A stretch of 64,000 bases of DNA from the NCBI RefSeq assembly GCF_016599145.1, contig NZ_JAENKO010000001.1:209030-273029 (forward strand). The letters are read 5' to 3'. A model generated the notes under the pieces. It did no database searches. It saw only the letters and a list, made by a program, of their open reading frames with translations, and was not told the DNA's origin. The stretch comes from Tomitella cavernea. Lineage in GTDB: Bacteria; Actinomycetota; Actinomycetes; Mycobacteriales; Mycobacteriaceae. The translations under genes were made by a program, and so were the position numbers. Each line of letters starts with the position of its first letter. The first letter of the stretch is position 1. Below are positions 1 through 8,545 of this stretch, piece by piece.

Positions 1-76
1 CGCGACTGTGTGACCACGACACGACACTAGCGTGCGCCATCTGGCATCCTGCCCGACCGCCCCGCCGCCCGGCCTT

Positions 77-1348
77 TCAGATGCTGATGCGCCCCTGCTC
101 CGCGGCGACGCCGATATCCGTGCGATGGTGCGCACCAGGGAGGCCTATCTGCGCCAGACGCGCGTAGGCCGCCGCCCGCGCTCCCGCAAGGTCCTTGCCG
201 GTGCCGGTGACGTTGAGGATGCGGCCGCCCGCCGAGACCAGCCGACCGTCCTCGGTCCGCGCGGTGCCCGCGTGCAGCACGGCCGTCCCGTCCGGCCCTT
301 CGGTGAGTCCGAGCCCGGTGATGGCGTCGCCGATGCGCGGGGTGCCCGGGTAGTTCTGCGCGGCGAGCACCACCGTGACCGCGGCGCCCTCACGCCATTC
401 CAGCGGCGGCAGGGCGTCCAGCGTTCCGTCGGCCGTCGCCGCGAGCACCGCACCCAGCGGCGTGCGCAGCAGCGGCAGGATCGCCTGCGTCTCCGGGTCG
501 CCGAACCGGCAGTTGAACTCCACCACCGCGGGCCCCTCGGAGTCGATCGCGAGCCCCGCGTACAGCAGTCCGGTGTAGGGGCAGCCGCGGTCGGCCATCT
601 CCGCGGCCACGGGGACCACGACCTCGTCGACGATCCGATCGGTCATCTCCTGCGGCAGCCATGGCAGCGGCGCGTAGGCGCCCATGCCGCCGGTGTTGGG
701 GCCGGCGTCGCCGTCGCCCGCGCGCTTGTGGTCCTGCGCGGGAAGCAGCGGTACCACCGCGCGGCCGTGCACCAGGCAGAACAGCGAGACCTCGGGCCCC
801 GACAGGAAGGACTCCAGCAGCACCGGGTGCCCGCTGTCGAGCACGGCGGCGGCGTGCGCGCGGGCCTGCTCGCGGTCGGCGGTGACGACGACGCCCTTGC
901 CGGCTGCCAGGCCGTCGTCCTTGACCACCCAGGTGGGGCCGAAGCGGCCGAGAGCGGCGTCCAGATCGCCCGGGTTGTCCACGGATTCGGCGCGCGCGGT
1001 GCGCACCCCGGCCGCCGCCATGACCTCCTTGGCGAACGCCTTGGACCCCTCGATCCGAGCGGCGGCGGCCGACGGCCCGAAGCAGGCGATCCCCGCCTCC
1101 CGCACGGCGTCCGCGACGCCGAGCACCAGCGGCACCTCGGGGCCGATGACGACCAGGTCCGCGACGGTGTCCCGCGCAAGCGCCACGACGGCGTCCCCCG
1201 ACGCCGCGTCCACCGGCACCACCTGCGCCCGGGCGGCGATGCCGGCATTGCCGGGGGCGCAGACCACGGCCTCGACGGCGGGGTCGTCGGCGAGCGCCGA
1301 CACGAGGGCATGTTCACGGGCTCCGGAGCCGATCACGAGTACGCGCAC
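77..1348 (-). CDS. purD: Phosphoribosylamine-glycine ligase
   Basis: GARS catalyses ATP-dependent joining of glycine to 5-phosphoribosylamine, the second step of purine synthesis, in the cytosol. The 423-residue protein has the usual family length. It opens with the Rossmann-like [15 protein letters not shown], carries the ATP-grasp glycine loop DGLAAGKGV, the NTGGMGAY motif and, near residue 280, the family signature [10 protein letters not shown]. The start chosen is GTG at 1348 because it gives this canonical N-terminus; the open frame runs further upstream but that part has no family resemblance. It is divergent from the HIT-family gene, with about 90 bp between them. Nothing looks broken. 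Confidence 0.97.
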   Translation of the reverse strand: MRVLVIGSGAREHALVSALADDPAVEAVVCAPGNAGIAARAQVVPVDAASGDAVVALARDTVADLVVIGPEVPLVLGVADAVREAGIACFGPSAAAARIEGSKAFAKEVMAAAGVRTARAESVDNPGDLDAALGRFGPTWVVKDDGLAAGKGVVVTADREQARAHAAAVLDSGHPVLLESFLSGPEVSLFCLVHGRAVVPLLPAQDHKRAGDGDAGPNTGGMGAYAPLPWLPQEMTDRIVDEVVVPVAAEMADRGCPYTGLLYAGLAIDSEGPAVVEFNCRFGDPETQAILPLLRTPLGAVLAATADGTLDALPPLEWREGAAVTVVLAAQNYPGTPRIGDAITGLGLTEGPDGTAVLHAGTARTEDGRLVSAGGRILNVTGTGKDLAGARAAAYARLAQIGLPGAHHRTDIGVAAEQGRISI

Positions 1349-1436
1349 TCGGACAGAATACGTGGGCCGAAGCCGGCCCACCCACCGGCGGCGGGTGCGG
1401 TGGCGGGAGGGACCGTAGTCGGCGATGCTCATACCC

Positions 1437-1865
1437 ATGGCAACCGTATTCAGCAAGATCATCGCCGGCGAGATCCCTGGCCGATTCGTATGGTCGGACG
1501 ACCGCGTGGTCGCCTTCCTCACCATCGCCCCGGTCGCGCCGGGCCATACGCTCATCGTGCCGCGCGACGAGGTCGACAACTGGCAGGACGTCGACCCCAC
1601 GCTGTTCGCCCACTGCTCCACCGTGGCCCAGCACATCGGCAAGGCCGTGTGCAGCGCATTCGACGCCCCGCGCGCGGGTATGCTCATCGCCGGATTCGAG
1701 GTGCCGCACCTGCACCTGCACGTCTTCCCGGCGGCCGACATGTCGGGATTCGACCTGTCGCTGGCCGACGCGCAGACCCCGCCCGAGCAGATGGACGACG
1801 CTGCGGAGCGGATCCGGGCGGAGCTCAAGGCCCACGGTCACGGCGCGCACGTCGCGGACGCCTGA
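1437..1865 (+). CDS. HIT family hydrolase
   Basis: A 142-residue histidine-triad protein. The family hydrolyses nucleotide alpha-phosphate bonds, for example in AMP-linked substrates. The defining triad HLHLHVFP sits near residue 91, preceded by a typical N-terminal [16 protein letters not shown] segment and the [10 protein letters not shown] strand. ATG at 1437 is chosen because MATVFSKII is the normal family start; an in-frame upstream start at 1425 adds only four residues. The protein stands alone, divergent from purD. The precise substrate cannot be read from the sequence. Confidence 0.92.
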   Translation: MATVFSKIIAGEIPGRFVWSDDRVVAFLTIAPVAPGHTLIVPRDEVDNWQDVDPTLFAHCSTVAQHIGKAVCSAFDAPRAGMLIAGFEVPHLHLHVFPAADMSGFDLSLADAQTPPEQMDDAAERIRAELKAHGHGAHVADA

Positions 1866-1954
1866 CGCCGCCCGGCCGCCGCCTCTCGCCGTCCCGTCAC
1901 GGCCGCCCGCGCCGCCGGGGCGTGGCGCGCATCCGACTCGGTTAATGTTTCCGC

Positions 1955-2674
1955 ATGGGATTCGTGGACCTGATCACTCTTCCGGCGAAGGTCGCCGTGG
2001 CGGCGACGCAGGCGACCCTCGGCATGGGTCAGCTCGTGGCGCCCGACGGCCCGCTGCGCCGCCCCGGCGGCTATGCGGACCAGTTCTCGGCCGTGGTGGG
2101 GCCCGGCGGGCTTGCCGAGCAGATCAACAAGCTGCTCACGGATCCGAACGGCCCCATCGCGCTGCTGCAGCGCCTGGCAGAGGTCACCGCGAACGACCGC
2201 CCACTCGGTCAGGCGATGGCGCCGGGCGGCGCGCTCGACCGGATCCTGTCCGAGGAGGGGCCGGTGCAGCGGCTCGCCCGGCCCGGCAGTCCCGTCGACC
2301 GCTTCCTGCGTGAAGGCGGCGGGCTGGATCATCTCGTCGCAGCAGACGGCCCCATCGACCGCCTGCTCTCCGACGGCGGCGCGCTCGACCGCATCACCGC
2401 GGAGGGCGGCGTGCTCGACCGCATCCTCGGCGCGGACGGACTGGCCGAGCGTCTGCTGGCGGAGGAGGGTTTCGTGGAGAAGCTCACCGCCGAGGGCGGC
2501 ACCCTCGACCAGCTCGTCGACCTGGGCGACACCATCGACCGGCTGCACGACGCCGTCATCACTCTCAACGCGGCCGTCGAGCCGCTGACCGAACTCGTCA
2601 ACAGGATTCCGGGCGGGCGCCGGCGGCGGTCCGGGCGCGACGTCTACACCGAGATCGAGCACGACCCCCACTGA
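1955..2674 (+). CDS. GG-LDR tandem-repeat protein of unknown function
   Basis: A 239-residue protein that I cannot assign to a function. From about residue 50 to 200 it consists of degenerate repeats of roughly 11-12 residues built on Gly-Gly/Asp-Gly-x-Leu-Asp-Arg-(Ile/Leu)-Leu, for example GGALDRILSEEGPVQRLARP followed by further copies. The repeats alternate acidic and basic residues and should form short amphipathic helices separated by Gly-Gly turns. The N-terminus (MGFVDLITLPAKVAVAATQ) is a hydrophobic or amphipathic helix without a cleavable signal, and the tail RIPGGRRRRSGR is basic. Similar repeats occur in hypothetical proteins of mycolata, so a scaffold or envelope-associated role is possible but is inference. 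Confidence 0.8.
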   Translation: MGFVDLITLPAKVAVAATQATLGMGQLVAPDGPLRRPGGYADQFSAVVGPGGLAEQINKLLTDPNGPIALLQRLAEVTANDRPLGQAMAPGGALDRILSEEGPVQRLARPGSPVDRFLREGGGLDHLVAADGPIDRLLSDGGALDRITAEGGVLDRILGADGLAERLLAEEGFVEKLTAEGGTLDQLVDLGDTIDRLHDAVITLNAAVEPLTELVNRIPGGRRRRSGRDVYTEIEHDPH

Positions 2675-2764
2675 TCGGCGTACGGGCCCGTGCCTGCGGG
2701 CCACCCCCCGACGGGCGGCACTGAGATGCACATCACACGTTGGGCGGGCCCATACTTGTTAAAG

Positions 2765-2783
2765 TATGGGCAGGCTAACCTGA
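2765..2783. promoter_or_regulatory. DtxR/IdeR-type iron box
   Basis: The 19-bp site TATGGGCAGGCTAACCTGA matches 14 of 19 positions of the iron-box consensus TTAGGTTAGGCTAACCTAA, including the unbroken half GGCTAACCT. It lies about 73 bp before the bacterioferritin-associated ferredoxin gene, consistent with iron control of that gene and perhaps of bfr downstream. Binding itself is inferred. Confidence 0.75.
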
Positions 2784-2855
2784 TTCTGTCAGTCACAGCC
2801 CTCGGCCGCCGACCCCGCGTCGGCAGCCTTCACCCGCCGACCGTGGAGGATTCCG

Positions 2856-3053
2856 ATGTATGTGTGCATGTGCCACGCCTTCACGGACGAGGACATCCGG
2901 GCGCAGATCGCGTACGGCCACACCTCCGTCAACAAGATCGGCCGCAGCTGCGGCGCCGGCCGCGACTGCGGCGCCTGCGTGAAGAAGATCCAGGCGATTC
3001 TGCGGTCCAAGCCCGCCGAGGGTGGAACGATGGAACTGAAAATCGCGGGCTGA
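2856..3053 (+). CDS. bfd: Bacterioferritin-associated ferredoxin
   Basis: A 65-residue BFD-like [2Fe-2S] protein, expected to pass electrons to bacterioferritin to release stored iron. Cysteines 4, 6, 38 and 41 occupy the same positions as the cluster ligands of E. coli Bfd, and Cys32 is an extra. A GGAGGA ribosome site lies just before ATG 2856. It sits 130 bp before bfr on the same strand and behind an iron box, the classic gene pair for iron mobilisation. The last 15 residues are divergent from E. coli Bfd. Confidence 0.93.
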   Translation: MYVCMCHAFTDEDIRAQIAYGHTSVNKIGRSCGAGRDCGACVKKIQAILRSKPAEGGTMELKIAG

Positions 3054-3096
3054 CGGGCCGGCCCCACGCAAACGCACCTCCGCGCCCCGAACTCTT

Positions 3097-3111
3097 GTAC
3101 TGTTCCAGTAC
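3097..3111. promoter_or_regulatory. Perfect inverted repeat before bfr
   Basis: GTACTG-TTC-CAGTAC is a perfect 6-bp inverted repeat with a 3-bp spacer, 75-90 bp before the bfr start and after the bfd stop. The size and position fit an operator or promoter element. It does not resemble the iron box, and the binding factor is unknown. Confidence 0.4.
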
Positions 3112-3185
3112 TGGACTCGGTGTCGCGGGCAGCTTTGCCTCGCTGTCGGCGACACGTGTCATCCCACCCCGACGAGGAGGACACG

Positions 3186-3656
3186 ATGCAGGGCGACAAG
3201 CAGGTCATCGACTTTCTGAACGAGCAGCTCACCGCGGAGCTCACCGCCATCAACCAGTACTTCCTGCACTCCAAGATGCAGGAGGACCGGGGCTGGGCAC
3301 GCCTGGCCTCGCACACACGGGCCGAGTCGATCGACGAGATGAAGCACGCGGAGATCCTCACCGACCGGATCCTGTTCCTCGACGGCCTGCCCAATTACCA
3401 GCGGCTGGGCGTGATCGCCATCGGCCAGACGGTGACCGAGATGTTCGAGGCGGACAAGCAGATCGAGGTGGCCGCTGTGGACCGCCTCCAGCGCGGCATC
3501 GAGTACATGCGCTCGGTGGGCGACGTCACGTCCGCGCGGCTCTTCGAAGCGATCCTCGAGGACGAGGAAGAGCACATCGACTACCTCGACCGGCAGCTCG
3601 ACCTCATCAATCAGCTCGGCGAGCCGCTCTACCTGTCCACCCACGTCGAGTCCTGA
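3186..3656 (+). CDS. bfr: Bacterioferritin
   Basis: A 156-residue haem-containing ferritin that oxidises Fe(II) and stores iron in a 24-subunit shell. The diiron ligands Glu18, Glu51 and His54 and the haem-ligand Met52 (IDEMKHAE) are all in the E. coli positions, and the C-terminal DEEEHIDYLDRQLDLI helix supplies further ligands. ATG 3186 is preceded by a strong GAGGAGG site; the frame is open to 3120 but without homology. It follows bfd on the same strand and is ended by a long hairpin. No defect is visible. Confidence 0.97.
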   Translation: MQGDKQVIDFLNEQLTAELTAINQYFLHSKMQEDRGWARLASHTRAESIDEMKHAEILTDRILFLDGLPNYQRLGVIAIGQTVTEMFEADKQIEVAAVDRLQRGIEYMRSVGDVTSARLFEAILEDEEEHIDYLDRQLDLINQLGEPLYLSTHVES

Positions 3657-3692
3657 CCGCCCCCTCCTCGAGAGGCACCACCCGAACACCGC

Positions 3693-3730
3693 GAAACGCC
3701 GGGTCGGCAATCATGCCGGCCCGGCGTTTC
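3693..3730. terminator. Bidirectional hairpin terminator between bfr and tRNA-Thr
   Basis: GAAACGCCGGG pairs perfectly with CCCGGCGTTTC, and CGGCA with TGCCG inside it, giving a roughly 17-bp stem around a four-base loop. It begins 36 bp after the bfr stop and ends 5 bp before the 3' end of the convergent tRNA, so it can end both transcripts. Confidence 0.85.
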
Positions 3731-3735
3731 GGCGG

Positions 3736-3808
3736 AGCTGGAGACGAGACTTGAACTCGCAACCGCCCGATTACAAGTCGGGTGCGCTACCAATTGCGCC
3801 ACTCCAGC
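3736..3808 (-). tRNA. tRNA-Thr (UGU)
   Basis: The minus strand reads GCTGGAG at the 5' end and CTCCAGC at the 3' end, forming a 7-bp acceptor stem. The anticodon stem CCCGA/TCGGG encloses loop CTTGTAA, giving anticodon TGT (threonine, ACA codons). The T-arm reads GCGAG-TTCAAGT-CTCGT. CCA is not encoded. It is convergent with bfr. Confidence 0.95.
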
Positions 3809-3939
3809 ACGGGCCCGGTTCCCCGGGCCGCATCACATCGTAGCCGCCGGGCCGCCGGGCGTGGAATCGCCGTCGGAAGTCTGCGGATCGCCGCCGGGAA
3901 GGAGTGTGCGCGGCCCCCGGACCCACTACGGTTGACCGT

Positions 3940-4326
3940 ATGAGCACAACCGCCTACGCCACAGCCCTCGCCTGGCAGGAAGCCCTCACTTCCGGGGACA
4001 TCGACACGCTTCTGGAGCTCTCCGGCGACGGCATCGAGATCGCCGGCGACCACGGCGGCGGACAGGGCCTCGCCGTGCTCAACGCGTGGGCTTCCGAATC
4101 CCGCACGACCATGACCCCGCAGCGCGTGTACGAGCGCGGTGATCTGGTGGTGACCGAGAGCGTCGCCAGCGGCTCGGCGACGCCGGGCCAGGCCACCGAC
4201 TCCCGCAGCGTCGCCGTGGTCTTCCAGATCTCCGGCGACCAGGTCGGATCGGTGTTCGTACACCCCGACCTCGCCAGCGCCTTCGCCGCGACAGGACTCG
4301 GGGACGGGGACTTTGTCGAAGACTGA
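3940..4326 (+). CDS. SnoaL/NTF2-fold small protein
   Basis: A 128-residue protein whose pattern (ATALAWQEALTSGDIDTLLE, then EIAGDHG, VYERGDLVVTESVASGSAT, VAVVFQISGDQVGSVFVHPD) fits the SnoaL-like/NTF2 cone fold used by small isomerases, hydrolases and ligand-binding proteins. No conserved catalytic residue can be named, so the function is unassigned. ATG 3940 is preferred over GTG 3904 because the fold starts there. Its end overlaps the proposed TTG start of the ThrE-type exporter by 14 bp, suggesting coupled translation. Confidence 0.75.
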   Translation: MSTTAYATALAWQEALTSGDIDTLLELSGDGIEIAGDHGGGQGLAVLNAWASESRTTMTPQRVYERGDLVVTESVASGSATPGQATDSRSVAVVFQISGDQVGSVFVHPDLASAFAATGLGDGDFVED

Positions 4327-5956
4327 CAAGGCCGGAGCCGCCGACCCCGCCGGCGTCCGCCCGACGGATCCGCCCGATCCGGCGCCTGCGGACGCCGCCG
4401 TCGCCACGCCCGCCGAACCTCCTGCCGCCGAACCTCCTGCCGCCGAGCCTGCGGCCGCGAAGCCGCCGCGGCGGTCGCTTGCGCAGCGCCTGACCGGACG
4501 CGGGGATCTACGACGCCCACGCAAGGTGCGTCGCGCCACCGTCGACACGACGACACCGCCGCCGTCGCCGCTGCAGCCGATCGACCTCACCGACGACACC
4601 GCAGTCACCGAGGTGCTCCGCCTGGCGATCTGGGTGGGCGAGGTCCTCATGGCGTCGGGCACCGGCGCCATCGACACGCAGGTCCAGGTCCGTCAAGTCG
4701 CCGCGGCCTACGGCCTGTCGGAATGCGACGTGGACGTCACCTTCAACTCCATCGCGATCAGCGCCCGCCGCGGGTCGACGCTGCCGCCGGCCGGGTCGAT
4801 CCGTATCGTCGAGCACCGCTCGCACGACTTCAGCAGGCTGGCCGCGATCGACCGGCTGGTGCGACGCATCCGCGTCGGTGCGGTCAGCCCCGTCGAGGCC
4901 CGCAACGAGCTCGAGTCGATCACCAACTCGCCGCATCCGTACCCCCGATGGGTGTCGACGGTGGCGTGGGCCGGGATGGCCGGCGCGATCGCGGTGCTGC
5001 TCGGCGCGGGTGTGATCGTCGCGTCGGTGGCGCTGCTGTGCACCATGGTGATCTACCAGACCAACCTGGTGCTCAACAGGATCGGGCTGCCGTACTTCTT
5101 CCAGCAGATCGTCGGCGGATTCATCGCGACGATCCCGGCTGCGGGGCTCTACACCGCGCGCGAGTCACTGGGTCTCGACCTGCGCCCGTCGCTGGTCATC
5201 GCCTCGGGCATCGTGGTGCTGCTGTCCGGCCTCTCCGTGGTCGGGTCGGTCCAGGACGCCATCACGGGTGCACCGATCACCGCGTCGGCCCGGTTCTTCG
5301 AGGTCCTCATGATGACGGCCGGCATCATCGTCGGCGTGGCGATCGGCCTGCGCGTGGCCGACGCGGTGGGCCTCACCCTCCCGCCGATCAGCGCCGCACA
5401 GTATTCCGGGGACCTCACGCGCATTCCGGTCCAAGTGATCGCGGGCGCTTTCGCCGCCGGGTTTTTCGCCCTGGCCTGCTATGCGGAGGCGCGCGCGGTC
5501 AGCGTGGCCGCGGCCTCCGGCGCCGTCGGAAGCCTCGTCTACACGGTGCTCCAGTACTGGGCGGCGGGCCCCATCATCGCAGCGGGCACCGCCGCCACCG
5601 TCGTGGGCGTGGCGGGCGGCCTCCTCGCCCGACGCGCGCTGACCCCGCCGATCATCGTCGGCATAGCGGGCATCACGCCGCTGCTCCCCGGCCTGTCCAT
5701 GTACCGCAGCCTGTACTCTTTCCTATCCAACGAGCCGCTCTCGGGCTTCAGCGCCCTCGCGACCGTGTTCGGCATCGGAAGTTCCCTCGCCGCCGGGGTG
5801 GTGCTCGGCGAATGGGCCGCCCGCACGATCCGCCGGCCGCGCATCGTGCGCGCCGCGGCGTTGCCGAAGCCCATCGTCCGCCGCATCAGCCGCGACAGCG
5901 GGCATGGCCGAGAACACACGGAATCGAAGTGGCGGAACAGGCGAATCGTCTCCTAG
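4313..5956 (+). CDS. ThrE-family threonine/serine exporter
   Basis: A 547-residue inner-membrane protein of the ThrE family, which exports threonine and serine in corynebacteria. The first 90 residues are a disordered Ala/Pro-rich segment with tandem copies of AEPPA. Residues 100-190 form the conserved cytosolic part (EVLMASGTGAIDTQVQVR, RRGSTLPPAGSIRIV). About ten hydrophobic segments follow to residue 510 and a basic tail ends the protein. The start is uncertain: TTG 4313 lies inside the preceding gene and has only a weak ribosome site. Export substrate is inferred from family. Confidence 0.88.
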   Translation: MSKTDKAGAADPAGVRPTDPPDPAPADAAVATPAEPPAAEPPAAEPAAAKPPRRSLAQRLTGRGDLRRPRKVRRATVDTTTPPPSPLQPIDLTDDTAVTEVLRLAIWVGEVLMASGTGAIDTQVQVRQVAAAYGLSECDVDVTFNSIAISARRGSTLPPAGSIRIVEHRSHDFSRLAAIDRLVRRIRVGAVSPVEARNELESITNSPHPYPRWVSTVAWAGMAGAIAVLLGAGVIVASVALLCTMVIYQTNLVLNRIGLPYFFQQIVGGFIATIPAAGLYTARESLGLDLRPSLVIASGIVVLLSGLSVVGSVQDAITGAPITASARFFEVLMMTAGIIVGVAIGLRVADAVGLTLPPISAAQYSGDLTRIPVQVIAGAFAAGFFALACYAEARAVSVAAASGAVGSLVYTVLQYWAAGPIIAAGTAATVVGVAGGLLARRALTPPIIVGIAGITPLLPGLSMYRSLYSFLSNEPLSGFSALATVFGIGSSLAAGVVLGEWAARTIRRPRIVRAAALPKPIVRRISRDSGHGREHTESKWRNRRIVS

Positions 5957-6095
5957 AGTCGTAATGATCCGCAGCCGGCCTGCGCCTGTGTGACGCCGCG
6001 AGTGCGCGGCCCCGGCATGCAGACGTACTTCTCCGTGGACCGGACGGCCATGACCGGGCGCACACGATCCACGGGGCGGTACCTGCAGACACAGC

Positions 6096-6110
6096 GCCGC
6101 CTCACGCGGC
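6096..6110 (+). terminator. Possible weak terminator
   Basis: GCCGC-CTCAC-GCGGC forms a short hairpin followed directly by CTTT. It lies 140 bp after the ThrE-type gene and before the small gene at 6162. Weak, but the only candidate in this interval. Confidence 0.3.
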
Positions 6111-6161
6111 CTTTACCGAGACAACCAATCACACCGCACGAGCCCTAATATGGAGGAACCG

Positions 6162-6341
6162 ATGGCGGCCAGTACCACCGGCGGCAATGCTGCGCAGGAC
6201 CTCGACGAGGACCTCGCACCACTGGCGGACGAGACCACGCATCAGGCACAGCGCGTCGTCGCCGCGTTCGCCGCGGATGCGGAGGAATGCCGCATGTTCC
6301 TGTCGATGCTCGGGATCGACCCGCAGCCCCGCGCGGATTGA
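6162..6341 (+). CDS. Small conserved protein upstream of otsA (Rv3489-like position)
   Basis: A 59-residue soluble acidic protein of unknown function (MAASTTGGNAAQDL...FLSMLGIDPQPRAD). ATG 6162 is chosen over ATG 6150 because GGAGGAACC is placed correctly only for the later codon. It sits 68 bp before otsA on the same strand. M. tuberculosis has a similarly short unknown gene (Rv3489) directly before otsA (Rv3490), so position supports a real conserved gene. No motif allows a functional call. Confidence 0.7.
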   Translation: MAASTTGGNAAQDLDEDLAPLADETTHQAQRVVAAFAADAEECRMFLSMLGIDPQPRAD

Positions 6342-6409
6342 CCTGGCACCATCGGTGTTGATCCGGCCGCCGCCCGGCGGTCGGCGCTGGTGATGGTGTG
6401 GAGGCGTGC

Positions 6410-7852
6410 GTGAGCGAACAGGACGTCGGTTCGGACTTCGTCGTCGTGGCCAACCGGCTCCCGGTGGACATGGTGACCGGCGAGGACGGCGAGCCGGAGT
6501 GGCGCCGCTCCCCCGGTGGGCTTGTCAGCGCCCTCGAACCCGTCCTGCGGAACAACTCCGGCGGTTGGGTGGGCTGGCCCGGGCAGGCCGATACCGACGT
6601 CGCGCCGTTCGTCGAGGACGGCCTGGAGCTGCACCCGGTGCCTCTCGACTCCGACGACTACGAGCGCTACTACGAGGGTTTCTCCAACGGCACGCTGTGG
6701 CCGCTCTACCATGACCTGGCCGTCAAACCCGAGTACCACCGCGAGTGGTGGGAAAGTTACGTGGACGTCAACAGGCGTTTCGCGGAGGCCACGGCGAAGA
6801 CGGCCGCCACCGGTGGAACCGTCTGGGTGCAGGACTACCAGCTGCAACTCGTTCCCCGCATGCTCCGCACGCTGCGCCCAGACCTGACCATCGGCTTCTT
6901 CCTCCACATCCCCTTCCCGCCCGTGGAGCTGTTCATGCAGCTTCCGTGGCGGCGCGCAGTGGTCGAGGGGATGCTGGGAGCAGATCTGATCGGGTTCCAA
7001 CTCCCCGGGGGCGCGGACAATTTCATGATCCTCGCGCGCAAACTTCTGGGCCTGCCGACGAGCCGCGGATACATCCGCCCGCTCGCTCGCCACGGTTCGA
7101 TCACCCACGAGGGGCGCACCGTGCGCGTCGGCGCCTTCCCCATCTCCATCGACTCGTCCAGGATCGACCGCCTCGCTCGCAGCCGGGCCGTACGTGACAG
7201 GGCCGCCGAGATTCGCCGGCAGCTCGGTGACCCGGGTGTGATCATGCTGGGCGTGGATCGCCTGGATTACACCAAGGGCATCGACATGCGTCTGCGTGCG
7301 ATCGGCGAGCTCCTCGAGGAGGGACGCCTGGACCCGTCCGACACCGTGATGGTGCAGTTGGCGACGCCCAGCCGCGAACGGGTCGAACAGTACGCCATCA
7401 TGCGGAGGTCCATCGAAGAGCAGGTCGGCCGCATCAACGGCGAATATGGCGAGGTCGGCAGCACGATGGTGCACTACATGCACCGCCCGGTGGGCCGCGA
7501 GGAGCTCACCGCGTTCTTCGTGGCCGCCGACGTCATGCTGGTGACGCCGCTGCGCGACGGCATGAACCTGGTGGCGAAGGAGTATGTGGCGAGCAAGGTG
7601 CGCCTGGACGGGGCCCTGGTGCTCAGCGAGTTCGCCGGCGCCGCGTCCGAGCTCAAGCAGGCCTACCTGGTCAACCCGCACGATATCGACGGAGTGAAGA
7701 ACGCGATGACGGCCGCGGTCTCCCAGGATCGCGAGACGGGCCGCCGCCGGATGCGGGCGCTGCGTAGGCAGGTGCTGGCGCACGACGTGGACCGGTGGGC
7801 CCGGATGTTCCTCGACGTGCTCCGGTCGACCTCCGCGCAGGAACCGCAGTAG
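6410..7852 (+). CDS. otsA: Trehalose-6-phosphate synthase
   Basis: A 480-residue GT20 glycosyltransferase making trehalose 6-phosphate from a nucleotide-glucose and glucose 6-phosphate. It has the N-terminal [10 protein letters not shown], the [12 protein letters not shown] segment, the phosphate-binding [13 protein letters not shown] and the nucleotide-sugar site [11 protein letters not shown] near residue 385. GTG 6410 is chosen because GGAGG lies six bases before it; GTG 6398 is also in frame. Only 12 bp separate its stop from the convergent Mce-associated gene. In M. tuberculosis otsA also lies beside the mce4 operon, which anchors the synteny. Confidence 0.96.
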   Translation: MSEQDVGSDFVVVANRLPVDMVTGEDGEPEWRRSPGGLVSALEPVLRNNSGGWVGWPGQADTDVAPFVEDGLELHPVPLDSDDYERYYEGFSNGTLWPLYHDLAVKPEYHREWWESYVDVNRRFAEATAKTAATGGTVWVQDYQLQLVPRMLRTLRPDLTIGFFLHIPFPPVELFMQLPWRRAVVEGMLGADLIGFQLPGGADNFMILARKLLGLPTSRGYIRPLARHGSITHEGRTVRVGAFPISIDSSRIDRLARSRAVRDRAAEIRRQLGDPGVIMLGVDRLDYTKGIDMRLRAIGELLEEGRLDPSDTVMVQLATPSRERVEQYAIMRRSIEEQVGRINGEYGEVGSTMVHYMHRPVGREELTAFFVAADVMLVTPLRDGMNLVAKEYVASKVRLDGALVLSEFAGAASELKQAYLVNPHDIDGVKNAMTAAVSQDRETGRRRMRALRRQVLAHDVDRWARMFLDVLRSTSAQEPQ

Positions 7853-7864
7853 ACTCGCGGCCGG

Positions 7865-8545
7865 TCAGTAGGCGATGCGCTGCACGTCGCTGATCAGCCA
7901 TTTCCCATCGGCATAGTCCAGAGAAACCATCAACTGACTGGGCGTGAACGCCGTCTGCGTGGCACCCTCCGTCTTGGCCACCTGGTCGAGGAAGACCAGC
8001 ACCTGCGCCGCATCGCCCGAGAACCGAACGGGCGCGGCGCCCACGACGGTGGCCGCCACCGACGCCTTCTTGTCCTTGGCCGCCGGGACGAGCTGCGTGG
8101 ACACGTACTTGCGGAACTCGTCCTGGAAGTCGCCGGTCAACGCGTTCGAGGCGTCGTCGAGCTGCTGCTCCGCCTTGTCGTAGGTGTAGCCGAAGATGGA
8201 CTCCGTGCCGCTGACCGCGGCGCGCACCGCCGCGGTCGCCGGCCCGGTCCCGCGGCCCCACACGACGGGTGCGCCCGCCCCGTTGGAGGCCGGGTCGCCG
8301 TCGCCTTCGGGGGTCTGTCCGATCGCCGCGGCCGCCTCGGTGTGCGCCGAGTCCTCGGAGAGGTAGCCCCAGGCCAGCCAGCCCACTACCGCGGCCAGCA
8401 CCACGATGACCGCCACGGTCACGGCCCGCACGAACAGCCGCGCGCGGCCCCGACCCGGCTTCCCGGAGTCGCTGCTCGTCGCGTCTGCGCCGGTCGCGTC
8501 TGCGCCGGTCGCGTCTGCGCCGGTCGAGTCGTCGTCCGCCGTCAC
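7865..8545 (-). CDS. Mce-associated membrane protein (second)
   Basis: A 226-residue Mas-type protein, the last gene of the mce4 operon. The first 35 residues are Asp/Thr/Ala-rich and include four GADAT or near-GADAT units. One transmembrane segment (AVTVAVIVVLAAVVGWLAWGY) follows at about 40-62, and the outside part contains the NTF2-like Mas region ending in YADGKWLISDVQRIAY. The family supports stability or function of Mce transporters. GTG 8545 overlaps the upstream stop as GTGA, so it is translationally coupled. The counterpart in M. tuberculosis is Rv3492c by position. Confidence 0.9.
   Translation of the reverse strand: MTADDDSTGADATGADATGADATSSDSGKPGRGRARLFVRAVTVAVIVVLAAVVGWLAWGYLSEDSAHTEAAAAIGQTPEGDGDPASNGAGAPVVWGRGTGPATAAVRAAVSGTESIFGYTYDKAEQQLDDASNALTGDFQDEFRKYVSTQLVPAAKDKKASVAATVVGAAPVRFSGDAAQVLVFLDQVAKTEGATQTAFTPSQLMVSLDYADGKWLISDVQRIAY
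8479..8523 (-). repeat. Tandem 15-bp repeat coding GADAT
   Basis: Three near-identical 15-bp units (plus-strand GCGTCTGCGCCGGTC) encode the N-terminal Gly-Ala-Asp-Ala-Thr repeats of the Mce-associated protein. Because the unit is a multiple of three, copy-number slippage would keep the frame and only change the length of the cytosolic tail. Confidence 0.85.

Noticed and set aside
32..1945. A long plus-strand frame over purD and the HIT gene
   Set aside because: Arg/Gly-rich shadow translation opposite purD, with no domain pattern; GC-rich DNA gives many such frames.
4313..4325. A riboswitch or leader peptide controlling the ThrE-type gene
   Set aside because: The gene start overlaps the preceding coding sequence, leaving no leader space.
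8479..8523. Short regular repeats as a CRISPR array
   Set aside because: The units are contiguous with no spacers and encode a coding repeat.
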